Origin: Candidatus Scatosoma pullistercoris
GTDB taxonomy: Bacteria; Bacillota; Clostridia; Christensenellales; Borkfalkiaceae
Length of the DNA stretch: 20,187 nt
Assembly (NCBI GenBank): GCA_018714725.1
Contig: DVMZ01000029.1
Span: 1-20,187, forward strand
Direction: 5' to 3'
In this document: positions 7,414 through 13,519 of the stretch, one piece after another
How the letters are laid out: each line of letters begins with the position of its first letter
How positions within the stretch are numbered: the stretch's first letter is position 1
Made by a program: the position numbers and the translations under genes
Notes under the pieces: model-generated
What the model was told of the DNA's origin: nothing
The model's input: the letters and a program-made list of their open reading frames with translations, nothing else
The model's database searches: none

Positions 7414-7692
7414 GCCTTCAGGCGCCGTCTGCGGACGCAGATACCGGCCGAAAATGCCCGGTGCAACCGGTTGCAGCGCCGGGGGTTCCGGAACAGACGC
7501 TTTCAAAACCGCTTTCAGGGTGTCGTCTGCGCCCGCCCGCATATGCGGGCGGGCGCAGACGACGCAACCCGGATAAACGACATTCACAATGCCGCCCCCG
7601 CACCCAATCCCCCGCTCCCACCCATAAAAAACGGGTAACGGGTAAGAATACCCCGGGCGTGCGCGGCACACCGATTTTTACAAGGACTTTTT
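7414..7692. other. intergenic region with palindromes and no gene
   Basis: This gap contains a 14-bp palindrome TGCAACCGGTTGCA at 7462-7475, a small TCTGCG/CGCAGA hairpin near 7428-7441, a 42-bp perfect palindrome listed separately, and two close copies of AACGGGTA at about 7627-7641. I see no clear promoter or T-tract terminator. AAGGA before 7693 is the ribosome site of the next gene. Confidence 0.6.
7522..7563. repeat. 42-bp perfect palindrome
   Basis: Each 21-nt arm begins GTCGTCTGCGCCCGCCC from the outside, and the centre is ATAT. As RNA it would form a stem of about 19 bp with a 4-nt loop. There is no T-run on either side, so it does not look like a standard intrinsic terminator, although it could end or protect the MDR-like mRNA. 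Confidence 0.9.
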
Positions 7693-8493
7693 ATGATCAG
7701 ATTTATCGCTTCCGATCTGGACGGCACCCTGCTCGACCGGCAGGGCAGGCTTCCGGAAGAAATTTTCCCGCTGATCGCGCGCCTTTCGGCGCGCGGCATT
7801 CTCTTCGCCCCCGCCAGCGGCAGACAGTACGCCAATTTGCTCCGCCTCTTCGCTCCGGTCCGGGAACATATGCTGTTCATCTGCGAAAACGGCGCCCTCG
7901 TCAAACGAGAGGGAAAAACTCTGTTCGTCGACCCCATTCCCGCACCGCTGGTCAAAGGCGTCCTGGACGCCGTGCGGCAGATCCCCGGGCTGTATCTCAT
8001 CCTCTGCGGTGCGCAAAACGCTTATGTGGAAAGCGACGAAGAACCCTTCTTCACGCGGGCCAGGGAACCGTACACCAATTGTTTCAAAGTAGATAACCTG
8101 GACGATTGCATTTTCCGCGAACCCGTTTGCAAAATCTCCGTCTACGATCCCGAAGGCTCCAGGGTACACGCGATGAAAATTCTGCCCAGCCTCCTCAAAG
8201 GCGTGCGGCTGATTCCCTCGGGCGAACATTGGTGCGACGTCGCCGCCCCGACCGCCGATAAGGGAAACGCCATTCTCGAAATCCGGAAAATTCTCGGCTT
8301 CTCCGAAGACGAGTGCATGGCGTTCGGAGACCACATGAACGACGAAGGCATGCTCCGCGCCTGCGGGCATCCCCGGGCCGTCGCAAACGCCGTTCCCGCC
8401 ATCCTCGGCCTGGCGGAAAAAGTCATTCCCGCCAACACCGAGGGCGGCGTACTCACCGAACTGGAAACCCTCTTAAAGGAACTCGGCGGGTAA
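7693..8493 (+). CDS. Cof-type HAD-IIB phosphatase
   Basis: The 266-residue protein is a haloacid dehalogenase-superfamily phosphatase of the Cof/YidA class, which removes phosphate from sugar phosphates and related small metabolites in the cytoplasm. The nucleophile motif is SDLDGTLL (Asp8 and Asp10) and the metal-binding motif IV is GDHMNDEGML near residues 214-223. A type IIB cap domain fills the middle, and the Lys of motif III fits the DKGNAI segment near 195-200. Length is normal. The start ATG follows AAGGA by 6 nt. The YfcE-like gene follows by 91 bp in the same direction and may be co-transcribed. The natural substrate cannot be read from sequence. Confidence 0.93.
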   Translation: MIRFIASDLDGTLLDRQGRLPEEIFPLIARLSARGILFAPASGRQYANLLRLFAPVREHMLFICENGALVKREGKTLFVDPIPAPLVKGVLDAVRQIPGLYLILCGAQNAYVESDEEPFFTRAREPYTNCFKVDNLDDCIFREPVCKISVYDPEGSRVHAMKILPSLLKGVRLIPSGEHWCDVAAPTADKGNAILEIRKILGFSEDECMAFGDHMNDEGMLRACGHPRAVANAVPAILGLAEKVIPANTEGGVLTELETLLKELGG

Positions 8494-8584
8494 ACGGGAA
8501 CGCGCCCCAAACGCTCCGCCATACGGCGAAATCCTTTTCCGCGTCGGGAACACGGAAGGCAATTCAATCAATAAGGAGATACCC

Positions 8585-9148
8585 ATGTCTGCAATCAATC
8601 AAGGAAAAATCATGATCGCGTCGGATATACACGGTTCGGCGCACTGGTGCGAAAAACTCGTCCGGGCCTTCGAGAAAGAGAAGCCGCAAAAACTTCTGCT
8701 GCTCGGCGATCTGCTCTATCACGGCCCCCGCAATCCCCTGCCGGACGAATATTCCCCAAAACGGGTGGCGGAGCTGCTCAATTCCCTCAAAACGCACATT
8801 CTGTGCGTGCGGGGAAACTGCGACGCGGAAGTCGACCAGATGTTGCTGGAATTTCCCGTGCTCGCCGATTATGCCGTGCTGTTGGCGGGCGAAAAAACGC
8901 TGTTTGCCACGCACGGGCATCTTTTCGGTCCGGAAAATCCCCCCGCACTTTGTCCCGGCGAACTTCTTCTCAACGGACATTTCCATGTCCCCTGCCACAA
9001 ACAGCTGCCGGGCGGAATCCTCTATGTGAACTGCGGCTCCGTCGCACTTCCCAAGGACGGAACGCCCCATTCCTATGCCCTATTCGACGGCGGAGAACTC
9101 CTCTGGAAAGACCTCGACGGAAATATTTTCGACCGCCTGGCCCTGTAA
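8585..9148 (+). CDS. yfcE: YfcE-type metallophosphodiesterase
   Basis: The 187-residue protein matches the MJ0936/YfcE family of Mn-dependent phosphodiesterases in length and motif order: SDIHG (D-x-H), GDLLYHG, GNCD (the GN[HC]D variant), THGH and GHFHVP, with NCGSVALPKDG near the end. These residues bind a dimetal centre. Family members hydrolyse model phosphodiester substrates, but the physiological substrate is generally unknown. The ATG has an AAGGAG site 6 nt upstream. The gene follows the HAD phosphatase by 91 bp with no clear promoter between, which fits a two-gene phosphoesterase operon. A 15-bp hairpin follows. Confidence 0.93.
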   Translation: MSAINQGKIMIASDIHGSAHWCEKLVRAFEKEKPQKLLLLGDLLYHGPRNPLPDEYSPKRVAELLNSLKTHILCVRGNCDAEVDQMLLEFPVLADYAVLLAGEKTLFATHGHLFGPENPPALCPGELLLNGHFHVPCHKQLPGGILYVNCGSVALPKDGTPHSYALFDGGELLWKDLDGNIFDRLAL

Positions 9149-9172
9149 TTTTCCCGATTCCGGGATTTTTTT

Positions 9173-9210
9173 GCCCGCCCCTCCGGAGCTTCCGGAGGGG
9201 CGGGCATTTT
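9173..9210 (+). terminator. 15-bp hairpin ending the phosphodiesterase transcript
   Basis: A perfect 15-bp inverted repeat (GCCCGCCCCTCCGGA and its complement, 9173-9187 and 9191-9205) with a 3-nt spacer is followed on the plus strand by ATTTTCC. The stem is strong and the T-tract short. It lies 24 bp after the stop codon. Confidence 0.75.
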
Positions 9211-9533
9211 CCGATCTCTTCTGCCCTCTCCGCGGTTTTTTCGTCTCGCTTTCCCGCCGAAAGGGGTCAGAACGGCTGTTTTTGACGAAAAACTCCTCTT
9301 TTTGTCCGATTGCGGCGCACCCGCATATGCCCCGGCCCGCATGAGAGAAAAAACGACTTTTTCCGACTGTCGGTTTTTGTCGTCTGCACGGCGGGGCATA
9401 CATTGCCGTGCTTCTTTCCCTGCCCGCCGTACCTGCCCGACCGCCGGCCGCCCCCAATTTTCGGAGCCGTTTGTCCGACTGTTTTCGCTTTTTCCGACAA
9501 AAAAAACGCTCGGCCGCCCGTGCAAGAACAATC
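9211..9533. other. gene-free convergent region
   Basis: Open frames run through this stretch on both strands, but they are Arg/Pro/Ser-rich, lack ribosome sites and match no family. The plus strand shows alternating T-runs and GC words, including an imperfect hairpin ACGAC...CCGACTGTCGG...GTCGT at about 9354-9384 and a second TCCGACTGT at about 9474. No tRNA or CRISPR structure is visible. Confidence 0.5.
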
Positions 9534-9561
9534 TGCCCGGCCGCCGATCGGCGGCCGGGCA
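9534..9561 (-). terminator. 28-bp perfect palindrome after queH, likely terminator
   Basis: TGCCCGGCCGCCGA and its exact complement meet at GATC, giving a hairpin of 11-12 bp with a 4-nt loop. Read from queH the stem is followed by AGATTGTTCTTG, a weak T-tract. It lies about 27 bp after the queH stop. Confidence 0.6.
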
Positions 9562-9587
9562 AAAAGTGCTTTCAAAGGATAAATTTT

Positions 9588-10277
9588 TTATTCATCGCTG
9601 CCCTGCCCCCGCGTTTCCGAGGTTTTGTCCGTTCCCATTCCCTTCGTCCCCGCGGTATCTCCGGCGCGTCCGGCTCGTTTTCTTTCGGTCTCTTCGCGGG
9701 AGTATTTGCAGCCGCAGAAATTCTGACGGTACAGCCCGTATCGGGCGGACAATTCCAGCGAACGGTAATAACCGCCCCGTTTTTTGAAATCGGAAGGGAG
9801 AAAGCGGACGCCGTATTTTTCCCCCGCGGCGGCGCCTAGTTCATTCACCCAGTCTGCGTTTTTATAAGGGCTTAAAGAGAGCGTGGAACAAAACCAGGGA
9901 AACCCAGACGCTTTGGCGACGCGGGCCGTTTCTTCGAGACGGAGCCCGTAACAGCGATAGCACCGCCTGCCCCGTTCGGGCTCCCCTTCCAGGCCTTTTG
10001 CCGCGCGGGCAAACGCGGCGGCGTCATGATCGCAATCGTAAAAATCCGCCCAGCCCGTCTCGCGCAGAAAGCGGATCTGTTCCGCTTTGCGCTTTTCGTA
10101 TTCCGCGTCCTCGTCGATGTTGGGATTATAATAAAAGACGGTGACGGAAAACGTCTCCCGGAGCGTTTCCAGACAAGCGGAAGAACAGGGCGCGCAGCAA
10201 CTGTGCAACAGCAGGCGGGTGCCCTTCGGAATCCCTTCAATAATCTCGCGCATGGCCTTGTCGTAATTTTCTTTCAT
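9588..10277 (-). CDS. queH: epoxyqueuosine reductase QueH
   Basis: QueH (formerly DUF208) reduces epoxyqueuosine to queuosine in tRNA and replaces the cobalamin-dependent QueG in many anaerobes. The 229-residue protein has the signature LLLHSCCAPCSS with Cys27, Cys28 and Cys31, then FYYNPNI, a C-Y-R-C-Y pair near 105, STLSLSPYKN and QNFCGCKYS, which together supply the iron-sulfur and metal ligands. The C-terminal 30 residues are charged, Gly/Thr/Arg-rich and probably disordered. An upstream ATG at 10358 is in frame but lies upstream of a consensus promoter, so the ATG at 10277 is chosen; it also places the Cys motif at the usual distance. There is no ribosome site, and the predicted mRNA starts at about the A of the ATG. 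Confidence 0.93.
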   Translation of the reverse strand: MKENYDKAMREIIEGIPKGTRLLLHSCCAPCSSACLETLRETFSVTVFYYNPNIDEDAEYEKRKAEQIRFLRETGWADFYDCDHDAAAFARAAKGLEGEPERGRRCYRCYGLRLEETARVAKASGFPWFCSTLSLSPYKNADWVNELGAAAGEKYGVRFLPSDFKKRGGYYRSLELSARYGLYRQNFCGCKYSREETERKRAGRAGDTAGTKGMGTDKTSETRGQGSDE

Positions 10278-10283
10278 GGCTAC

Positions 10284-10312
10284 ATTATATCCCCGCAAAG
10301 GGGGTTTGTCAA
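10284..10312 (-). promoter_or_regulatory. consensus sigma-A promoter of queH, predicted leaderless start
   Basis: Minus strand: TTGACA (10307-10312), exactly 17 bp, TATAAT (10284-10289), both perfect. Only 6 nt lie between the -10 box and the queH ATG, so the predicted +1 coincides with the start codon. Confidence 0.88.
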
Positions 10313-10362
10313 CCGGGAGCAAGCGCCGAAAAACTTTTTCGCAAGAATTTTTGCACAAAGCG

Positions 10363-10390
10363 TTGACAAACGCCGGAAAACGTTTATAAT
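10363..10390 (+). promoter_or_regulatory. consensus sigma-A promoter of the rubredoxin gene
   Basis: Plus strand: TTGACA (10363-10368), 16-bp spacer, TATAAT (10385-10390). It is divergent from the queH promoter and predicts a leader of about 65 nt. Confidence 0.85.
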
Positions 10391-10462
10391 AATAACGGAA
10401 GATCGGTAAGCGCCGGATTCAACGCGCGGTGCGGTCTGAAAAAATTTTTCGGAGGTAACGTC

Positions 10463-10621
10463 ATGAAATACGTATGCACGGTCTGCGGCTGGGAATACGA
10501 CGAGGAACAGGGCTCGCCCGACCAGGGGATTGCCCCCGGCACCAAATGGGAAGATCTGCCCGACGATTTCCAGTGCGCTCTTTGCGGCGTCGGCAAAGAT
10601 ATGTTTGAAAAAGCGGAGTAA
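10463..10621 (+). CDS. rubredoxin
   Basis: Rubredoxin is a small cytoplasmic electron carrier with one Fe(Cys)4 centre; in anaerobes it feeds electrons to rubrerythrin and other oxygen- or peroxide-reducing enzymes. The 52-residue protein is the normal length. It begins MKYVCTVCGWEYD with Cys5 and Cys8, has the family's GIAPGTKWEDLPDDF middle, and ends with CALCGVGKDMFE giving Cys38 and Cys41. A GGAGG site lies 7 nt before the ATG. It is flanked by its own promoter and terminator. The rubrerythrin gene and a PerR-type regulator elsewhere in the window make a shared stress function likely, although no PerR box is evident at this promoter. Confidence 0.97.
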   Translation: MKYVCTVCGWEYDEEQGSPDQGIAPGTKWEDLPDDFQCALCGVGKDMFEKAE

Positions 10622-10663
10622 CGCGCTTTTCCCCCGACAAGCACCGGAAAATTCCGGACGACG

Positions 10664-10705
10664 GAAGGGCGGAGTTCTTTTCCCGCCCTTCTTTTGTTTT
10701 TCTCT
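10664..10705 (+). terminator. intrinsic terminator of the rubredoxin gene
   Basis: A perfect 9-bp stem GAAGGGCGG/CCGCCCTTC (10664-10672 and 10683-10691) with a 10-nt loop, followed by TTTTGTTTTTC. Confidence 0.9.
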
Positions 10706-10791
10706 TTTCGCTTTTTCCCTGCCGTTCGGACCTGCTCTTTATGAAAAGCGGAAAGTTTTTTCCGAAAACCTCGATTGTTTCCGAAAAACCG

Positions 10792-10820
10792 TTGACTTTT
10801 GCGAAAAAATAGCTTATAAT
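10792..10820 (+). promoter_or_regulatory. sigma-A promoter of tRNA-Gly
   Basis: TTGACT (10792-10797), 17-bp spacer, TATAAT (10815-10820). This is the only -10 copy with a correctly spaced -35 box. It predicts initiation near 10827, about 34 nt before the tRNA. Confidence 0.85.
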
Positions 10821-10858
10821 AATAACAGTCTTTTAGCTTATAATAATAACAGTCTTTT
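10811..10858 (+). repeat. 24-bp perfect tandem duplication in the tRNA promoter
   Basis: A 24-bp unit starting AGCTTATAATAATAACAG and ending in four Ts occurs twice without a gap (10811-10834 and 10835-10858). Each copy holds a full TATAAT (10815-10820 and 10839-10844) and the start-site region, but the -35 box is not duplicated. Confidence 0.95.
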
Positions 10859-10860
10859 AT

Positions 10861-10935
10861 GCAGGTGTCGCCTAGCGGTATGGCGTCAGCTTCCCAAGCT
10901 GATTCCGGCGAGTTCGACTCTCGTCACCTGCTCCA
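10861..10935 (+). tRNA. tRNA-Gly (anticodon CCC)
   Basis: A complete cloverleaf is visible. The acceptor arms are GCAGGTG and CACCTGC. The D-arm has GCC and GGC around TAGCGGTAT. The anticodon stem TCAGC/GCTGA holds the loop TTCCCAA, so the anticodon is CCC and it reads GGG codons. The T-arm has GTTCGACT between GCGAG and CTCGT, with one G-T pair. The discriminator is T, and CCA is encoded at 10933-10935. A strong promoter lies upstream and a terminator hairpin directly downstream. The last bases are repeated about 600 bp further on, at the far edge of an AT-rich insertion. Confidence 0.96.
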
Positions 10936-10936
10936 T
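10926..10936 (+). repeat. left direct repeat (candidate att site) in the tRNA 3' end
   Basis: ACCTGCTCCAT covers the 3' acceptor strand and CCA of tRNA-Gly plus one base. An identical 11-mer lies at 11524-11534. The two bracket an AT-rich insertion. Confidence 0.65.
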
Positions 10937-10975
10937 AAATCGACAAGTTTCGACAAGGGGCTTGTCGATTTTACT
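10937..10975 (+). terminator. intrinsic terminator directly after tRNA-Gly
   Basis: A perfect 11-bp stem AAATCGACAAG/CTTGTCGATTT (10937-10947 and 10961-10971) with a 13-nt loop, ending in TTTTACTT. It begins one base after the CCAT of the tRNA, inside the AT-rich insertion, so it probably arrived with the insertion and replaces the older terminator. Confidence 0.8.
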
Positions 10976-11022
10976 TATCTATACAAAATATTTATATTGC
11001 GCAAAAAGTTGGCAGTGGTCTA

Positions 11023-11051
11023 TTGACAAACAAAAATATATGCTATATTAC
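11023..11051 (+). promoter_or_regulatory. candidate promoter of the island gene
   Basis: TTGACA (11023-11028), then TATTAC (11046-11051) at 17 bp, or TATATT (11044-11049) at 15 bp. The predicted leader to the ATG at 11197 is about 140 nt. Confidence 0.55.
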
Positions 11052-11180
11052 GCACGTATAGAAATAGTGATTGAGTTGCCTATTAATAATGGGCGAGTAC
11101 AACGAATAAAAACGGGGTGGAGCTTATTGCCCAAAGGCGAAATTAAGATGGCGACGCCCTTTTCAGGATTTGCAAATTGA
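11040..11180 (+). pseudogene. possible C-terminal remnant of a toxin-like protein
   Basis: The frame that stops 16 bp before the next ATG encodes a protein-like segment of about 35 residues: an alternating strand RIEIVIELP, then NGRVQRIKTGW and a short tail ending ATPFSGFAN. It has the feel of the last beta strands of a small globular domain. The strand-NGR-x-TGW pattern resembles, from memory, the end of DUF6883-like domains found in some polymorphic toxins. There is no ribosome site at the ATG at 11040, and the putative promoter lies over its beginning, so it is more likely a truncated 3' end than an expressed gene. It could also be chance open frame. Confidence 0.3.
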
Positions 11181-11196
11181 TACAAGGAGAGAAAAT

Positions 11197-11469
11197 ATGA
11201 AAGAAAATATTTTAGTTGATTGGACAGACGATATTATTTTATTAAATGACAATTATGCTGATAAAGGTTTATATGCAGGGTATATTGGTGTTGTTGTAGA
11301 AAACTTAATAGAGAAAATGGGCATAGTTTTGGCGGATTTTTTCAATCCCGTTACGGGCGAAGATATAGCAATATTGGTGGAAATTAAGAAAGAAGATTTT
11401 CGAGTGTATTCGGGGACATTGGAAGACCAAAAAATAGGTAAAGAATTTAAGGATTTATTTAAAAAATAA
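11197..11469 (+). CDS. small acidic island protein, possible immunity protein (SH3-like, DUF4926-like)
   Basis: This 90-residue cytoplasmic protein has no signal peptide or membrane span. The ATG is fixed by AAGGAG 7 nt upstream; an upstream in-frame ATG at 11170 lacks a site. The pattern D-x-I-x-L near the start, then DKGLYAGYIGVVVE, a strand with LADFF, and IAILVEIKKEDFRVY resembles the small beta-barrel proteins of the DUF4926 type. In my recollection such proteins often sit after polymorphic-toxin genes as likely immunity proteins. Codons are A/T-rich, unlike every neighbour, which suggests transfer. The possible toxin tail ends 16 bp upstream. Seen: the gene, its ribosome site and composition. 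Inferred: immunity function, which needs a profile search. Confidence 0.78.
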   Translation: MKENILVDWTDDIILLNDNYADKGLYAGYIGVVVENLIEKMGIVLADFFNPVTGEDIAILVEIKKEDFRVYSGTLEDQKIGKEFKDLFKK

Positions 11470-11523
11470 AATTACGGACAGTTCGGGTACACATAATACA
11501 ATCGTAAAAAAGTAGATGTTATT

Positions 11524-11534
11524 ACCTGCTCCAT
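11524..11534 (+). repeat. right direct repeat of the tRNA 3' end
   Basis: Exact copy of the 11-mer ACCTGCTCCAT at 10926-10936. The sequence before it (GATGTTATT) does not continue the tRNA, so only the last 10 tRNA bases plus one are present. Confidence 0.65.
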
Positions 11535-11536
11535 GT

Positions 11537-11573
11537 TCCGGCGGACTTCTTCGGGAAGTCCGCCGGATTTTTT
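11537..11573 (+). terminator. strong intrinsic terminator, probably the tRNA's original one
   Basis: A perfect 13-bp stem TCCGGCGGACTTC/GAAGTCCGCCGGA (11537-11549 and 11555-11567) with a 5-nt loop, followed by TTTTTTG. It starts 3 nt after the distal tRNA repeat and has the GC-rich make-up of the host chromosome. Confidence 0.88.
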
Positions 11574-11634
11574 GTACAACCGGCGCAATATTCCGGCGGA
11601 GACGACTTCCGGCCCCGCCTACAATAACAGCACA

Positions 11635-11666
11635 GCCCGGCGGATACGAAATCGTATCCGCCGGGC
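11635..11666 (-). terminator. 15-bp hairpin after leuA
   Basis: GCCCGGCGGATACGA and its exact complement are separated by 2 nt, 28 bp after the leuA stop. On the minus strand it is followed by TGTGCTGTT, a weak T-tract. It probably marks the end of the leuA mRNA. Confidence 0.6.
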
Positions 11667-11693
11667 CTGTTCCGTCCCATATTTTTCCTTGCG

Positions 11694-13412
11694 TCAATCT
11701 TCCGTCTGCCCGGCGCCGTCCGCCTTTCCTTCCCCGGAATTTTCCCGCAGCAAAAGCAGATTGCTCAGCGCGGCGCAGAGCGCCCGGATGGACGAAGACG
11801 TACTGTCGTCGTGCACGCCCGCTCCCCAGCGGGACATGCCGTCCGAAACAATGCTCAGATAGGTGATTGCCTTGGACGAAGTACCGGCTTTCTGCGTTAA
11901 GGCATGCTGTTCGTATCCGTTCATGGAAAAGGATATTCCCGTATAGTCCGCGAGGATATTCGCCACCGCGTCCAGGCGCCCGTTTCCGTGCCCGGTCAAA
12001 CGGTGCGTTTGCCCCGTCTTTTTATCCGTCAGAAGCACTTCCGCATCGATTCCGTCTTTCAGCCGATAATCCGCTTCCGCAAGAGAAAAATACCGATCGC
12101 TGTTGAGATAAGTATCGATAAACAACTGATAAATTTCGGAAGGACGAAGTTCCTTATGCCCCTCGTCCGTCACTTTTTTCACCACCCGGGAGAAGGCCTC
12201 TTTCAAAAGCGCCGGCAATTTGAGCGAATAAGCGCTTTCCAGAATATACCCCACGCCGCCCTTGCCCGACTGGCTGTTGATGCGGATGACGTCCTTTTCG
12301 TATTCCCGGCCGATGTCGCGCGGATCCACGGGCAGATACGGAACTTTCCAGACCTCGCCGCCGTGCTGCTTCCGCCAGCGCAATCCCTTGGCAATCGCGT
12401 CCTGGTGGGAGCCGGAAAAAGCCGCAAACACCAGTTCCCCGGCATACGGCTGGCGAACGGGAATGTCCATCCCCGTCAGATAGCTGTACCGGGCGGCGAC
12501 ATACGGCAGATTTTCAAAATCCAGCCCGGGATCCACTCCCTGCGAATAGAGATTGAGCGCAAGGGTCACGAGATCCACATTCCCCGTCCGCTCGCCGTTG
12601 CCGAACAAAGTGCCCTCTACGCGCCCGGCGCCCGCGAGCATCCCCGATTCTGCCGCCGCCACCCCGCATCCCCTATCGTTGTGCGGATGCACGGACAATA
12701 CCACGCCCTCCGGGTAGGCCAGGTGTTTGCGCATATACTCCACCTGCCGCGCAAAGACATGGGGCATGGAAGTCTCCACCGTCGCCGGAAGATTGATGAT
12801 CGCCTTTTTCTCCGGCTCCGGCCGCCAGATATCGAGCACCGCGTTACAGACCTCCGCCGCAAATTCCGGCTCCGCGGCGGTGAAACTCTCGGGCGAATAT
12901 TCAAAGCGGATCCCCTCACGGCCTTCCGCCAGTTCTTTCAGCAATTTCGCCCCGGTCAGCGCTATCTCCTTCACCTCTTCCCTGCCCCCGCCGAATACCT
13001 GTTCACGCTGCGCCGGGGAAATGGAATTGTAAAGATGCACGATGACGTTTTTCGCGCCGCGCACCGATTCAAACGTACGCCGGATGATATGCTCCCGCGA
13101 TTGCGTCAGCACCTGAATGGTGACGTCGTCGGGCACGAGCCCCTCTTCGATGAGCTTCCGGATAAAATCGTATTCCGTCTGCGACGCCGCGGGAAACCCC
13201 ACTTCGATTTCCTTGAATCCCAGTTCGACCAGCATCCGGAAAAATTCCGTCTTGGTCGGGATATCCATGGGTTCGACGAGCGCCTGATTGCCATCCCGAA
13301 GATCGACGCTGCACCACCGGGGCGCCTGTTTCAGACAGTCCTTTTTCACCCAGTCGAGCGTTTCCCCTTCCGGCAGAAAATACTGTCCGGCATACTTCCC
13401 GCAGTTTTTCAT
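11694..13412 (-). CDS. leuA: 2-isopropylmalate synthase, long type with regulatory domain
   Basis: LeuA condenses acetyl-CoA with 2-oxoisovalerate, the first committed step of leucine synthesis. The 572-residue protein belongs to the longer LeuA type (as in actinobacteria). The catalytic barrel starts with WCSVDLRDGNQAL, contains GFKEIEVGFP and PATVETSMPH, and has HPHNDRGCG with the metal-binding His residues and the following GNGERTGNVDL. The last 130 or so residues form the leucine-binding regulatory domain, so feedback inhibition by leucine is likely. The start is at MKNCGKYAGQ because AAAGGAGG lies 8 nt before it; an in-frame ATG at 13472 falls upstream of the predicted transcript start. 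No other leucine or branched-chain gene is adjacent, and I see no leader peptide rich in Leu codons or T-box. Confidence 0.96.
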   Translation of the reverse strand: MKNCGKYAGQYFLPEGETLDWVKKDCLKQAPRWCSVDLRDGNQALVEPMDIPTKTEFFRMLVELGFKEIEVGFPAASQTEYDFIRKLIEEGLVPDDVTIQVLTQSREHIIRRTFESVRGAKNVIVHLYNSISPAQREQVFGGGREEVKEIALTGAKLLKELAEGREGIRFEYSPESFTAAEPEFAAEVCNAVLDIWRPEPEKKAIINLPATVETSMPHVFARQVEYMRKHLAYPEGVVLSVHPHNDRGCGVAAAESGMLAGAGRVEGTLFGNGERTGNVDLVTLALNLYSQGVDPGLDFENLPYVAARYSYLTGMDIPVRQPYAGELVFAAFSGSHQDAIAKGLRWRKQHGGEVWKVPYLPVDPRDIGREYEKDVIRINSQSGKGGVGYILESAYSLKLPALLKEAFSRVVKKVTDEGHKELRPSEIYQLFIDTYLNSDRYFSLAEADYRLKDGIDAEVLLTDKKTGQTHRLTGHGNGRLDAVANILADYTGISFSMNGYEQHALTQKAGTSSKAITYLSIVSDGMSRWGAGVHDDSTSSSIRALCAALSNLLLLRENSGEGKADGAGQTED

Positions 13413-13474
13413 GTCAGCCGCCTCCTTTCGGGCACCCGGGCAATCGGTCTGCGCCCCGACCCTGTTTTCCATTT

Positions 13475-13503
13475 ATCTTACCACAAATTTCCCGAAAAAT
13501 CAA
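13475..13503 (-). promoter_or_regulatory. sigma-A promoter of leuA
   Basis: Minus strand: TTGATT (13498-13503), 17-bp spacer, TAAGAT (13475-13480). The predicted leader of about 56 nt is too short for a T-box. Confidence 0.75.
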
Positions 13504-13519
13504 CTTCTTCAGGACAGAC

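Larger units (their letters stand above)
10937..11534. mobile_element. candidate tRNA-Gly mini-island, about 0.6 kb, no integrase
   Basis: The segment between the two ACCTGCTCCAT repeats is strikingly AT-rich compared with its surroundings, starting at the first base after the tRNA and ending at the distal repeat. It holds a terminator, a promoter, a complete 90-codon gene and a possible gene remnant. A strong GC-rich terminator lies just outside the distal repeat, where the tRNA's own terminator would be expected before insertion. This geometry is that of site-specific integration into a tRNA 3' end, but no integrase is present. It would be a decayed island, an element mobilised in trans, or a cassette left by deletion. 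The repeat is short, so a degraded second tRNA copy is an alternative. Confidence 0.6.

Noticed and set aside
6448..7671. 407-codon minus-strand frame over the MDR-like gene
   Set aside because: The plus strand has a dehydrogenase fold, promoter and ribosome site. The minus frame runs through the 42-bp palindrome and has no recognisable domain.
9073..9562. Overlapping 152- and 160-codon minus-strand frames between yfcE and queH
   Set aside because: They are Arg/Ser/Pro-rich with no ribosome site. They overlap the end of the certain phosphodiesterase gene and span a terminator hairpin.
10530..11180. 216-codon frame running from inside rubredoxin through the tRNA into the island
   Set aside because: It overlaps rubredoxin, its terminator and tRNA-Gly, so it cannot be one gene. 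Only its last 35 or so residues look protein-like and are listed as a possible remnant.
13413..13468. T-box or leucine leader peptide before leuA
   Set aside because: The predicted leader is only about 56 nt, has no run of Leu codons and no T-box sequence.
13412..13472. Upstream in-frame ATG for leuA at 13472
   Set aside because: It lies upstream of the predicted transcript start and has no ribosome site, while the ATG at 13412 has AAAGGAGG at good spacing.
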